From contig OY751494.1 in assembly GCA_963565915.1 (NCBI GenBank), forward strand, positions 2,108,001 to 2,172,000: a DNA stretch of 64,000 bases, in the 5' to 3' direction. The stretch's first letter is position 1. Every line of letters starts with the position of its first letter. This document shows positions 55,415 through 64,000 of the stretch, one piece after another. Source of the stretch: Entoloma clypeatum (taxonomy: Eukaryota; Basidiomycota; Agaricomycetes; Agaricales; Entolomataceae). Both the position numbers and the translations under genes were made by a program. The notes beneath the pieces are model-generated. The model searched no databases. It was given only the letters and a program-made list of their open reading frames with translations, and was not told the DNA's origin.

Positions 55415-56331
55415 ATGCCCCAAGGCTCGAGCACACAGCCCCCCCGATCCAGCGCCAACCTAGACGACTCCGAAGAGGAGCTCCTGCGCCGTCTGGCGCA
55501 GATACGCAAGGAAAAGGAGGAGGCGGAGGCAAGGAAGAAGGCGGAGGCTGAGAGGAGGGCGAGGGAGGCAGAGGCGAAGAAGAAGGCAGAGGCGGAGGCG
55601 AAGGCGGAGGCGGAGGCGGAGAGGAAGAGGGCGAAGAAGGCGGGGAAACAGAGGGCGGAGAGCGGAGCGGAGGAATCGGAGGTCCGGGGGGAGGCGTGTC
55701 AGGCCTGTGCGCAGGCGAAGGTGGAGTGCAAGTGGCCATTGTGAGTACCCGCTTTTTTTTTCATCTTCTTTTTCTTACTGACAGTCTCCTTAGGCAGGGG
55801 AAAGGCACCGCATGCCAGCGGTGTAAAGACGGCAAACGGGTTTGCCTGAAAACCGGCGAGACGAGGGCGAAGCGTAAACGGGGGAAGACGGAGGAGGCCG
55901 TCGCAGAGGTCGCGGGCCCGAGCGGGGCAAAGAACTGCTGCGGCGCAGGGGTCGCGGAGGAGCTCCGGGAGCTCCGGGAGGCTCTGGAGGAGAGAGAGGA
56001 GCGGTCGGCGAGGGTCGGTTGGGCGCTGCTCCGGCAGCTGCAAATTTTAAACAACCACCTCGCCTACCGGAACTTCTTGCTGGAGGCGGCGGCTCCGGAG
56101 TCGGAGGATGACGGAGGGGAGGCGAAAAGTGCGGAAGAGGACGAGGAAGAGGACGAGGAGAAGGACGAGGGGTTGGACGAGGGGGAGCTTGCGGAACTGC
56201 AAGCGGAGAAAATGGAGGAGGAGAAAAAGCAGGCGAGGAAAGCGGAGGAAGAAACAGGGGAAAAAACGGAGGAGTCGGAGGAAGGGTCGGAGAATGAGGG
56301 TCCGCCGGCCAAAAAGGCCAAAACCCAGTAG
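55415..56331 (+). CDS. Antisense gene inside Gypsy 2: coiled-coil / Cys6-cluster / acidic protein
   Basis: Encoded on the strand opposite gag-pol, between the LTR and the 3' end of pol. ATG 55415-55417. Exon 1 ends at 55740; a 53-bp intron (GTGAGT...CCTTAG, 55741-55793) separates exon 2, which ends at TAG 56329-56331; the protein is 287 aa. Order: acidic start, long Ala/Glu/Lys/Arg coiled coil (about 20-90), then a cluster CQACAQAKVEC-x10-CQRCKDGKRVC formed only after splicing, a KRKRGK basic patch, a leucine-rich coiled coil (ELREALEEREERSARVGWAL), and a long Glu/Asp tail with a final basic KKAKTQ. The CX2CX6C pair is Gal4-like, suggesting Zn and DNA binding. Function is unknown. Confidence 0.75.
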
Positions 56332-56401
56332 CCCCTCCCCCCTCTAGTTTCTTTTCATTATTTTTTATTATTTTTTTGCAATATGAGAGTCTTGCGTGCT
56401 T

Positions 56402-59400
56402 CTATAGATGTGATAAGGGGCCCGGTTTCTCCGGATACGCGGAGTGGAAGTCCGCGACTAAGTCCGTCGCGTGTTCGAGTTCCGTGGCGGGTAGCCAGGA
56501 CTGTTCCTCATCGGTTCCTTCATAGCCTAGCCAACGGACTAGGTAGAGCAGTTTGCAAGAACGCCGACGATCCAGTTTGGTGTCAAGGATTTCGGCGATT
56601 TCGTATTCCACTTCTCCTTCAACGTCGACCGGAGGAGGCGGAGTTACTGTCCGGTTCGGAATGTCGTTCGGAACAGATGGCTCCAGCATGGAGATGTGGA
56701 AAACGGGGTGAACACCGCGTATGGTGTCCGGAAGTCGGAGGGTGTAAGAGTGTGTACCATTCCTGGCAAGGATGTCAAAGGGGCCAAGGTACTTTTCAGA
56801 CAGCTTTTTGGAGGGTCGTGTAGTGCGGAAAAACTTAGCCTTCACAAAAGCTTGCTGTCCTACTTCGAGCGGAGGGGGCGGAGCACGCCGGAGATCGGCG
56901 GGGCCTTGATAACGTCGTTGAGCTTCTAGGATTGTAGATTTGAGTTCTTGGTGAAGCTCGTCCAGGTCTACGACGAATTGTCGGGCACGGGCGGATGCGA
57001 GGTCACGCTCCGGATGGACGGAGAGGTTCGGATGATAACCTTTATTGGCAAAGAAGGGCGAGATCCCGGTCGTAGCACTCGGAGCATTGTTGTACGCGAA
57101 CTCCGCAAGCGGAAGTAGTTCGGACCAGTTGTCCTGTTGATAGTTACAGAAAATGCGGAGGTACTGTTCCAAGGTCTGGTTGGTACGTTCGGTTTGACCG
57201 TCGCCTTCAGGATGGTAGCCAGAGGTGAAGTGCAGAGTCATGTTGAGGGCTTTTCCGAGGGAGCGGAAAAAGCGGGAGACGAACTCCGGGCCTCGGTCGG
57301 AGGTGACATGCTCCGGTACTCCGTGCTTGGAGAACACATGCAGGATGAACAAGGTGGCTAGATCTTCGGAGGTGCAGTGGATCGTAGTCGGAACAAAAAT
57401 GCTTTGTTTTGTCATTCGGTCAACAATAACAAGGATTGCGTCAAAACCGCCGGAGGTCGGAAGTGTCTCGATGAAGTCCATGGATATGGAGTTCCACGGA
57501 AGGTTCGGAACTGGGAGTTGCTTCAGCATACCATAGGGCTTGTGGCGTTGGGGTTTAGAGCGCATGCAAGTGGTGCAGGATTTGCAGTACTTTTTGACAA
57601 AGTCTCGAACACCAGGCCAAGTATAATCTCGTTGAATGAGACTAACTGTCTTGTTCTGTCCGGGGTGTCCGGAGAGAATATGGTCGTGCTTGTTGCGGAG
57701 GGTGCGGAGCCGGAGGTTATCGGAGTCGGGGACATAAATGCGACCACTATGACGGAGGAAACCGTCGGAGTCTACGGACCAGTGCGGTTTGGGCTCCTTG
57801 AGATGGTCGGCATAGATTGGGTCGGATGGGAGTGAACGGAGGATGTCGGAGTGCAACTGTTCAATGTCCATTATGACTGTGGCGCGGAGAACAGGGGTGA
57901 ACAACTCCGTAGCTCGGAGAGATGCGGACAGCTGTTCTTGGGAAAAGACTGGTCGGAAGTTGCTTGGGTTTACCAATGCATAGTCGCTATTCCCCTCTTT
58001 GGGATAGACGTCCCATCGTCTAGTCAAAGAGTCCGGCTTGGTACCGAGACGTCCGGGGCGGAAGCGAATCAAGAGATTGAACTGAGAGAGGAACTCGGAC
58101 CACCGGGCCTGTCGGCGGGTGAGAACCTTTGTAGTGGCGAAATACTCCAGGTTCTTGTGGTCCGTGACAACGTCGATCGGAGCAGCGGAGCCTTCAAGGT
58201 AATGTCGCCATACCTTGAATGCTTCATGGATAGCAAGTAACTCCTTGTCGTGCGTGTCATAGTTGAGTTCCGGGGCGGTGAAGGTGTGGGAGTGGAACGC
58301 TACTGGGTGTATCTCCTCGTCGGAGGTCCGGATGGACAAAATAGCACCAAGTGCGTAGTCGGAGGCGTCCGTCTCGATGATAATAGGTCGATCAGGAATC
58401 CAATGAGTGAGGACCGGTGCTTTGGTAAACGCGAGCTTCAACTCATTGAACGCACTCCGTGCAGAGTCGGAGAAACGGAACGGAGTACCCTTCCGGGTGA
58501 GTCGGGTGAGCGGAACAATGATGTCCGAATAACCGTGGATGAAACGTCGATAGAAATTTGCGAATCCTAGGAAAGACTGTACGTCCTTCACTTTCCGAGG
58601 TTCAGGCCACTCTTGAATGGTCTTCACCTTGGTTTCGGACATGCGGAGACCGGAGGGAGAAAGGATGAAACCAAGATATTCGACTGTGTCGACAGAAAAT
58701 TTGCACTTGTCGGAGCGGACGTAAAGTCCGTTCTTGCGGAGACGTCGGAGAACTTCCTTGACATCGTCGGGGTGCTTGGCGGGGTCGTTGGAGTAAATGA
58801 GAATGTCGTCAAGGTAGACCACCACTGTAACATCGAGGAGGTCACTGAAGATGTCATTCACAAATCGCTGAAAAGCAGCAGGGGCATTGGATAGTCCAAA
58901 AGGCATAACAAGCCATTCAAACGATCCGTAACGAGTGCGGAAAGCGGTTTTCCATTCATCTCCGTCGGCAATGCGGACAAGATGATATGCATGCCGGAGA
59001 TCGAGAGTGGTATAAACACGCGCTTTTCCGGCAGTGGAAAGGAGGTCGGAGATGAGCGGAAGAGGGTATCGATCCTTCTTGGTAACTTTGTTCAGGCCCC
59101 GATAGTCGACGCACAGGCGGAGGGAACCGTCCTTCTTTCGGACAAAGAGGACCGGAGCGCCATGCGGAGAGCGAGAGGGGCGAATGAAGCCAATGGCCAA
59201 ATGTTCGTCTATGAAGTTTCGCAGGGCAGATAGTTCGGATTGTGAAATGGAGTACATAGGGCCAATAGGGGGAGTCGATCCGTCTTCTAACTCGATGCAG
59301 AGGTCATACGGACGATGCGGAGCGAGGGTGTCTGCTTTTGTCTTGCTAAAAACATCGGCAAAATCGTGATATTCCTCTGGGATATGGGAGAGGTCCGGAG

Positions 59401-59637
59401 GTTCCTCGGACATAGAAACGGATTGGGCGGAGATTGTGTGGTCGGAGAGGTGAATTCGGAAGGATTGGGCACCCGGAAGTTTGCAGGCGCGCACAAATGC
59501 GGCTGCATTTATCAATGCAATATTCGGAACAACGTCCGGAGTAGCAGCGGGTGTGCCGGAGTCGGAGGTCGGAGTATCGGGAGAGGTCTGCGGAGGTAGC
59601 GGAGCTGACCTGGCAGAAGACGTCAAGGTCGGAGACT
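56402..59637 (-). CDS. Gypsy 2 Pol: reverse transcriptase, RNase H, integrase, chromodomain
   Basis: Main pol block of about 1,075 aa, stop at 56402. Domains: linker with [15 protein letters not shown] ([37 protein letters not shown], catalytic YLDD in [11 protein letters not shown]); RNase H ([25 protein letters not shown]); integrase zinc finger ([15 protein letters not shown]) and core ([45 protein letters not shown]); and a chromodomain ([20 protein letters not shown]). The block has no internal stop. It is out of frame with the protease part because of a 13-bp tandem duplication at 59625-59650. Confidence 0.93.
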
Positions 59638-60112
59638 AAGGTCGGAGACTCCTTCAAGAGCTGTGGACGGAAAGTAATACTGCCCAATACCCAGTCAATC
59701 ATAGGATTGTAGCGGGTGAGCCAGTTGTATCCAAGAACCATAGAACAGGAGGAATCGAGCGGAGTCACGTAGGCTGTAATGGCCATATATTCACCGGAGG
59801 AAAAGTATACAGGGAGATCAACCGCCTGAGTAATGACGGAGTTGGACGTTCCGTCAAATAATTTAAGTTCGATCGGAGGTATGGAGGTGAAAGGGAGTTT
59901 ATAGGATGAAGCATAACGGGAGTCAATAAAACAATGAGTAGAGCCGGAGTCCACAAGGGCGGCTATCGGAGAAGAATCGGAGATAAGCGGAGATGTAAGT
60001 CGGACACGGAGGGAATTGGGATCGGAAAGAGCGGAAGCGTTGAGTAGAGCGGTAGTACGGATGGGTTCAACGCAGTCCTCAGGCCGTACAGAGTCCTGTG
60101 GACTGCCCGCTA
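59638..60112 (-). CDS. Gypsy 2 protease segment of Pol, -1 frame from gag, cut off from RT by a frame break
   Basis: Aspartic protease part. The frame opens directly at the gag stop in the -1 frame ([14 protein letters not shown]). It contains the active site [16 protein letters not shown] and the later [13 protein letters not shown] flap/ILG-equivalent. It runs into the RT block, but the frame changes at a perfect 13-bp tandem repeat (59625-59637 and 59638-59650). With the duplication, translation goes on in a wrong frame past the junction. Confidence 0.85.
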
Positions 60113-61267
60113 ATTTTTTGTTTCGTCCGTGGTCTTGGCTTGGGCAGCGCGCGCCTTAGCCTTAGAGGCGGAGGACGAAGACTTCAGGCAATCTTTCGCG
60201 ATGTGTCCAGCTTTGCCACAAAACATACAGAGGTTGTTGTCAAAACGGCGTTTGCGTTCCTCCGGAGTTAGCTTTCCGTCTTTTCCGAGTTTGTCGGAGA
60301 TGTCGGACTTGGGAGCGGAGGAAGGCTTCGACTGTTTGCCCTGGTTCTGTGTCTGTGGTTTGGCTTTGGAGTTTTTATCAGAGTTTGCGGAGGGGGTTTT
60401 AGCTTCGGATTTGTCGGATTTGGATGCGGACTTGTCGGAGCGGGACTTCTCGCGATGACGTTCCCAGTGGCGAGCATCAATAGTCTGTGCTAGCTCCCTA
60501 AGTGCTGGTAACGTGCTTGGCTTTGCTTGAGTCCCAAGGACATCTTTAATCCGCTCCGCCAACCCGGAGTAGTACCGGTGATGCAGGGCGGAGCTGTCCC
60601 AGTGCGTTTTGGCAGCAAGGCGTGTGAACTCGATATTATACTTGAGAATATGTTGATTTTCGCGCATTTTGAGATTGTCCAGAGAGTCGGCAGCATCCGC
60701 AACGGGGTCAATGACCCCGAATTCTGTGCGGAGTGTGCGGAGGAATGCGGACCAATCTTCGTACCAGTCCGGGGGGTTATCCGGGTCCGGTTCGATGATG
60801 AAATGCTCGAAATAATCGAGAGCTGTGCCTCGGAGGAAAGAGATGGCGAGAGTGATTTTGGCAGAGTCATCGTCATACTCGGAGTTGTCGCGGAAGAACA
60901 ATGTGCATTGGAGGATGAACTGGTTCAGTTTCCGGGGATCGGAACCGTCGAAGGTGTCCGGATCCTTAGCCTTTTTATGATGCTTGTGACCTTTGCTGCG
61001 TTTGAGTTCATTGGTCATTAAGAGGAAAGCATCCGCAAGGGCTTGTGGGCCGAAAATATTCTGAGGAGACGGGGGTGCGGATTCTATGGGGGAAGTGGGG
61101 ATCGGAATATTATGCGGAGGTGTGATGGGCTGAAAACCCGGAGGTGTCGGAGTAGTGGGAGTTACGGGGGATAGTTCTGTTAAACGTTGTTCGACATTTT
61201 GTAGAACCTGTTGCCTAGAAGTGCCAGCTTCTGCGGCTTTTGCTGTCTTGGTGTTTCGGAGTGCCAT
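60110..61267 (-). CDS. Gypsy 2 Gag
   Basis: ATG 61265-61267 ([19 protein letters not shown]), TAG 60110-60112, 385 aa. It has a Pro/Thr-rich N-terminus, then a Retrotrans_gag capsid segment ([56 protein letters not shown]). A Lys/Ser-rich linker follows, then one zinc knuckle ([14 protein letters not shown]). The last codons before the stop form a -1 slippery heptamer. The frame is intact. Confidence 0.93.
   Translation of the reverse strand: MALRNTKTAKAAEAGTSRQQVLQNVEQRLTELSPVTPTTPTPPGFQPITPPHNIPIPTSPIESAPPSPQNIFGPQALADAFLLMTNELKRSKGHKHHKKAKDPDTFDGSDPRKLNQFILQCTLFFRDNSEYDDDSAKITLAISFLRGTALDYFEHFIIEPDPDNPPDWYEDWSAFLRTLRTEFGVIDPVADAADSLDNLKMRENQHILKYNIEFTRLAAKTHWDSSALHHRYYSGLAERIKDVLGTQAKPSTLPALRELAQTIDARHWERHREKSRSDKSASKSDKSEAKTPSANSDKNSKAKPQTQNQGKQSKPSSAPKSDISDKLGKDGKLTPEERKRRFDNNLCMFCGKAGHIAKDCLKSSSSASKAKARAAQAKTTDETKN
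60113..60119 (-). promoter_or_regulatory. Predicted -1 ribosomal frameshift site (A AAA AAT before TAG)
   Basis: On the minus strand the last gag codons read ACA AAA AAT TAG. A AAA AAT fits the X XXY YYZ rule exactly, and the -1 frame continues TTA GCG into the protease without a stop. Confidence 0.75.
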
Positions 61268-61292
61268 GACTAGCAGGAATCCAAAAACGGTT

Positions 61293-61305
61293 TGAGTTCG
61301 AATAT
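61293..61305 (-). other. Gypsy 2 primer-binding site (self-priming type)
   Basis: In element sense this reads ATATTCGAACTCA, 2 nt inside the right LTR. It is complementary over 13 nt to TGAGTTCGAATAT, the sense strand of 54968-54980 in the left LTR. The spacing matches Gypsy 1. Confidence 0.7.
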
Positions 61306-61307
61306 AC

Positions 61308-61493
61308 TGTTAAGTAGGTGAAAAGTCGGAGCTTCGTCGGAGTCCGTTGGAGGTCGGACGAAGGACTGAGGCCGGAGCGGAACTCCGGGAATGCGGAGGA
61401 ACGACGAAGGGGAGGGACGTGGCTTCAACGTATGTGTTGCGCCGCCGTTTGTTGGATAAGGTGTCCCAATTTCAGGAGGTCGGAGGAGAGGTC
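61308..61493 (-). repeat. Right (5') LTR of Gypsy 2, truncated by the Copia insertion
   Basis: 186 bp identical to the first 186 bp of the left LTR (54573-54758). At 61494 the sequence switches to TGTTGAAAC, the start of the Copia LTR, where the left LTR instead continues GGAGATGCGG. Confidence 0.93.
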
Positions 61494-61804
61494 TGTTGAA
61501 ACTTTTCCATCACGTAGATTAGATTAGATTAGATTATATCACGTGACCTTTACACATCTTCGATTACATACTTATTTGGTTGGTACAAACAGTAGTACGG
61601 TATATAAGACCAGGAAACTGTCAATATCAACAAGTTGTCTCTTGACTCTTAACCAGCTCCATCGCTCTCACCAGCCTCAACCGCTCTCACCAGCCTTACC
61701 CCCCTCCAAACCATGTAAGTGACTATAGCGGTATCGTAGAGTACTTCCACTGTAGCCGTGTTGCTCAGTACACCTGTGGCTAGCGCCCAGGTGGAACTTC
61801 AACA
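61494..61804 (+). repeat. 5' LTR of the Copia element
   Basis: 311 bp from TGTTGAAAC to ACTTCAACA, with TGTTGAA/TTCAACA terminal inverted repeats. It contains a short ATTAG microsatellite near 61520-61540, a CACGTG word, and a TATATAAG box at about 61603. Confidence 0.8.
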
Positions 61805-61816
61805 GGTTATGGGCCC
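61805..61816 (+). other. Copia primer-binding site (half tRNA-iMet type)
   Basis: GGTTATGGGCCC directly follows the LTR. It is complementary to GGGCCCATAACC, the 3' end of the cleaved initiator-tRNA half known to prime Drosophila copia. Confidence 0.7.
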
Positions 61817-62166
61817 CGGATAGCAGAGGGACTTGGGAAACGCTGGCAACAGCGAGTACCTGCCCACTCTACCCTGGTTGGCGAAGAACCGATCGAAAGA
61901 TCTAGGTTCTGAGTCTTACTTCTTCACATATGAACCTGGGAACGTCATTACGACAAGTACCTGTCATGAGACGTCCCTAAGGGGATTGACCTAGTACACT
62001 CCATGTGGAAACGTTGATCGCACCTTATACGTTTCTGACATATAAAGGGTTTTCCCGTGACCGCTATTCCTAAAGGGAATATGTCATAAGGAATCATTTA
62101 ATTGTTTTCTTAAATCATATTCATAACACATCACTGATTGGGAACCCTTTCTTAGATTCATCAAAA
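61817..62166 (+). other. Copia leader
   Basis: 350 bp between the primer-binding site and the gag ATG. No open frame of note; presumably the packaging and leader region. Confidence 0.5.
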
Positions 62167-64000
62167 ATGTCTACCTCTCGCTCCGCCCTCGACTCCATCG
62201 CCATCTTCGACGGCATCGACTACCAGAGTTGGGCCGAAAAAATGAAGTCATACCTTCTCCATCAAGGAGTCTGGCGCCTCGTATCTGGCGACATTGAGCG
62301 CCCCGACATCAAGGACTTTACGGTCACGGTCTCCACCCCTGCCTCAGCCACTTCGACATCTGCGACTCAACCTCCGGCGGTCACTATCACTGTCGACCAT
62401 CCCGCCTTCGCCAAGGAAAAGAAGGCCTGGATCAGAGACGACGACATGGCTCAGGGTTCCATCCGTCTCAAAGTCTCCGAAGCAATCAGGAGGCACATCA
62501 AGGACGCCTCAACCTCAAAGGAAGCTTGGACGACGTTGAAAGACGCGTATTCAAAGGTCTCCCCCGCCACCATTTTTGGCGACTTCAAGGCTGCTGCCTC
62601 CTTCAAGCTCTCGGGTCGCGACCCCGTACCGGAAATCGAGCGCCTCGGATCACTCTTCGCTCGCCTCAGCGACGCGAAGTTCATCGTGCCTGACCTGATG
62701 CAGGCTATGATCCTGGCAAGTGCCATCCCTGACGCTTGGTCGTCTCTCTCCACCGCCCTCTTCCAGGTCTACGACGCCGATGACTTCACATGGCAGGCCG
62801 TTGCCGACAGCATCGTATCGGAGTACAGGCGCAAGTATGCGATTGGGTCTACTCGGGCGTCCAACGAGCAGGCCCGGAAAATCTCCGGGACCAAGCGAAA
62901 GGGGCAAGACCCCAAATGGGAAAAGCAAACAGCGCCGAGTACCTCGCGTAACAATGCTGACGAGCAGCCTAACTCGACCGACCCGAGTACCACTTCTGAA
63001 AAGAAGAAGGGAAAGGGACGCTGGCGCAACCAGAAGAAGCGCGCCAACAACGCAGAAAACGACTCCGACCAAGCTGAGGAAATGGTCGAGTTTATTGCAC
63101 CAGCCATTGAGCAACCCCTTCGTCGTCCTGCTCCTTGTCCTCTTCCTCCTCGTCAACGTGCCCCTTGCCATCTCCCTCCTCATCATGCACCTGCCTTCAC
63201 CACTGTAACAGGCCGCGGGAAAACTACAAGTACCGCACAGCCTGAGTCAGAAAAAATGCAGTCACTCCTGCAACGCATGAACCCGCCTCCCTCTCAGTAC
63301 ACCGGGCTTCCTTCCGGAAAGCCGTCAGCGTGGAAAAAGAACGAGAGAGTACGAAAGCTTGCCCGAGAAATCGGCGCACGACCCTCTGGGTCGAACCTCC
63401 GTATCTTAGATACCATCATCCCTGACATCGACGAAAGGCCGGCTAAACAGCGTCGCGTAGCCCCGTCGATAGAAGAATCGCTGAAGATGATGGACATCGA
63501 CCAGGAACGGATGGGGCCGGATGTGTTTGAGGATGAGATAGAACTTGACGGTTCGTCGAAACCCTTTCTTGAACCTTATCAATTGCGGAATGCTAATAAT
63601 ACCTCTCAACAGACGTATAATATATTAGCCAGTACCAGTACAGAGTGCGTAGATCACATTAGCAGTGATCTACATAAAAAATATATTAAACATTTCGCCT
63701 CTTGTACACATTGTAAGGAAAAAGAACGCGCGCAATGGATACTAGATTCCGGCGCCTCTTTACACTTCACCTATGAGTTTAAGGACTTCGCATATTATAG
63801 ACCTCTCACGGTCAAGCGATTCGTCCAAACTGCAGCTAAAGGGAAGAAACTGGAAATACTCGGAGTTGGGGCCGTTCCAGTACGGCACACCCTAAATGGG
63901 GAAATTAAAACCCATCTTCTCAGACCGGTGTTCTACATCCCGGACATGGACACACGCCTATTGTCCCTAGGCGTCTTCCTTAACCATGGTTACAAAGTAG
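62167..64000 (+). CDS. Copia Gag-Pol polyprotein, N-terminal part
   Basis: Single open frame from ATG 62167-62169 to the window end, 611 codons, with no stop. The Gag part begins SALDSIAIFDGIDYQSWAEK, the UBN2/Copia-gag N-terminus, with WRLVSGDIERPDIKDF, SEAIRRHIKDASTSKEAWTT and LKDAYSKVSPATIFGDFKAA. A basic, Gln/Pro-rich linker follows; no CCHC knuckle was seen, although a CTHCKEKERAQW segment precedes the protease. The protease active site is WILDSGASLHF, followed by LGVGAVPV and FYIPDMDTRLLSLG, the GAG_pre-integrase approach. Integrase, RT and RNase H must lie beyond the window. Confidence 0.88.
   Translation, partial: MSTSRSALDSIAIFDGIDYQSWAEKMKSYLLHQGVWRLVSGDIERPDIKDFTVTVSTPASATSTSATQPPAVTITVDHPAFAKEKKAWIRDDDMAQGSIRLKVSEAIRRHIKDASTSKEAWTTLKDAYSKVSPATIFGDFKAAASFKLSGRDPVPEIERLGSLFARLSDAKFIVPDLMQAMILASAIPDAWSSLSTALFQVYDADDFTWQAVADSIVSEYRRKYAIGSTRASNEQARKISGTKRKGQDPKWEKQTAPSTSRNNADEQPNSTDPSTTSEKKKGKGRWRNQKKRANNAENDSDQAEEMVEFIAPAIEQPLRRPAPCPLPPRQRAPCHLPPHHAPAFTTVTGRGKTTSTAQPESEKMQSLLQRMNPPPSQYTGLPSGKPSAWKKNERVRKLAREIGARPSGSNLRILDTIIPDIDERPAKQRRVAPSIEESLKMMDIDQERMGPDVFEDEIELDGSSKPFLEPYQLRNANNTSQQTYNILASTSTECVDHISSDLHKKYIKHFASCTHCKEKERAQWILDSGASLHFTYEFKDFAYYRPLTVKRFVQTAAKGKKLEILGVGAVPVRHTLNGEIKTHLLRPVFYIPDMDTRLLSLGVFLNHGYKV

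Larger units (their letters stand above)
54573..61493 (-). mobile_element. Gypsy element 2: Ty3/Gypsy chromovirus (minus strand) carrying an antisense gene
   Basis: Element transcribed right to left. A full left LTR (54573-55294), polypurine tract, pol (56402 up to about 60112) and gag (60110-61267) are present. The right LTR begins at 61308 and is cut at 61493 by a Copia insertion; its remaining ~536 bp should lie beyond the window. The 186 bp of right LTR visible match the left LTR exactly, so the insertion is young. An intron-containing gene lies on the opposite strand between pol and the left LTR. Confidence 0.93.
61494..64000 (+). mobile_element. Copia (Ty1/Copia) retrotransposon, 5' part, runs off the window
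   Basis: A 311-bp 5' LTR, an adjacent primer-binding site, a non-coding leader and a single gag-pol frame still open at 64000. It is nested in the right LTR of Gypsy 2 and so inserted later. Target-site duplication and 3' LTR are outside the window. Confidence 0.9.

Noticed and set aside
56696..59599. Plus-strand open frames opposite Gypsy 2 pol
   Set aside because: They are shadows of the pol coding strand, short and without domains. Only the gene at 55415-56331, which lies outside pol, has its own intron and ordered domains.

Overview
The window looks like a chromosome segment from a filamentous basidiomycete, most likely an Agaricomycete. Host genes are dense and carry many short (about 45-70 bp) GT-AG introns. 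The regulators are fungal types (Zn2Cys6 factor, C2-domain AGC kinase), there are SR-rich splicing factors, and the mobile DNA is Gypsy chromoviruses plus a Copia element. No species can be named from the sequence alone.

Region 1 (1-45.2 kb) is ordinary gene-rich euchromatin. In order it holds: a PABPN1/Pab2-like RNA-binding protein (-, cut by the window edge); a Zn2Cys6 transcription factor (+); an acyl-CoA dehydrogenase (+); a small mitochondrial-type protein (+); an Apd1/sucrase-ferredoxin-like protein (+); a C2-AGC (Ypk/Akt-type) kinase (-); a Tim17-like small protein (-); a small unassigned gene (-); DPH1 (-); NPC1/Ncr1 (+); an RNPS1-like SR protein (-); QCR9 (-); mitochondrial uS11 (+); riboflavin kinase (-); TAF8 (+); a SNAPC4-like Myb protein (-); SND2/TMEM208 (+); a secreted aspartic protease (-); Sfr1/Mei5 (+); a small mitochondrial-type protein (-); a cysteine-cluster protein (+); an SDR (+); 5-aminolevulinate synthase (-); acetylornithine aminotransferase (-); Cwc21/SRRM2-like (-); a CGI-58/Cld1-type hydrolase (+); and METTL3/Ime4 (-). 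Many genes form head-to-head pairs with very short shared promoters. The extreme case is riboflavin kinase and TAF8, whose start codons are 23 bp apart.

Region 2 (45.2-64 kb) is a transposon cluster. A remnant of an unassigned gene (45.5-46.0 kb) is followed by Gypsy element 1 (46,537-53,114, + strand, 370-bp LTRs, chromodomain integrase). Next comes a roughly 0.9-kb minisatellite of a 20-bp unit. Gypsy element 2 (54,573 to at least 61,493, - strand, 722-bp LTR, chromodomain integrase) follows. Its right LTR is interrupted by a Copia element (from 61,494, + strand, running off the window).

The most interesting content is in the transposons. Gypsy 2 carries an intron-containing gene on the strand opposite its own gag-pol, lying between pol and the LTR and encoding a Cys6-cluster, coiled-coil, acidic protein. 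Both Gypsy elements show the geometry of Tf1-type self-priming: the predicted 5' end of the RNA is complementary, over 11 and 13 nt, to a site exactly 2 nt inside the LTR. Gypsy 2 gag ends in a textbook A AAA AAT -1 frameshift heptamer directly before its stop. A 13-bp tandem duplication explains the only visible frame break in its pol. The Copia element has a primer-binding site matching the half-tRNA-iMet primer known from Drosophila copia. The Gypsy 1 LTR carries an array of TGACTCA/TTACTCA bZIP-type sites upstream of its TATA box, and the element has an extra small ORF after pol.
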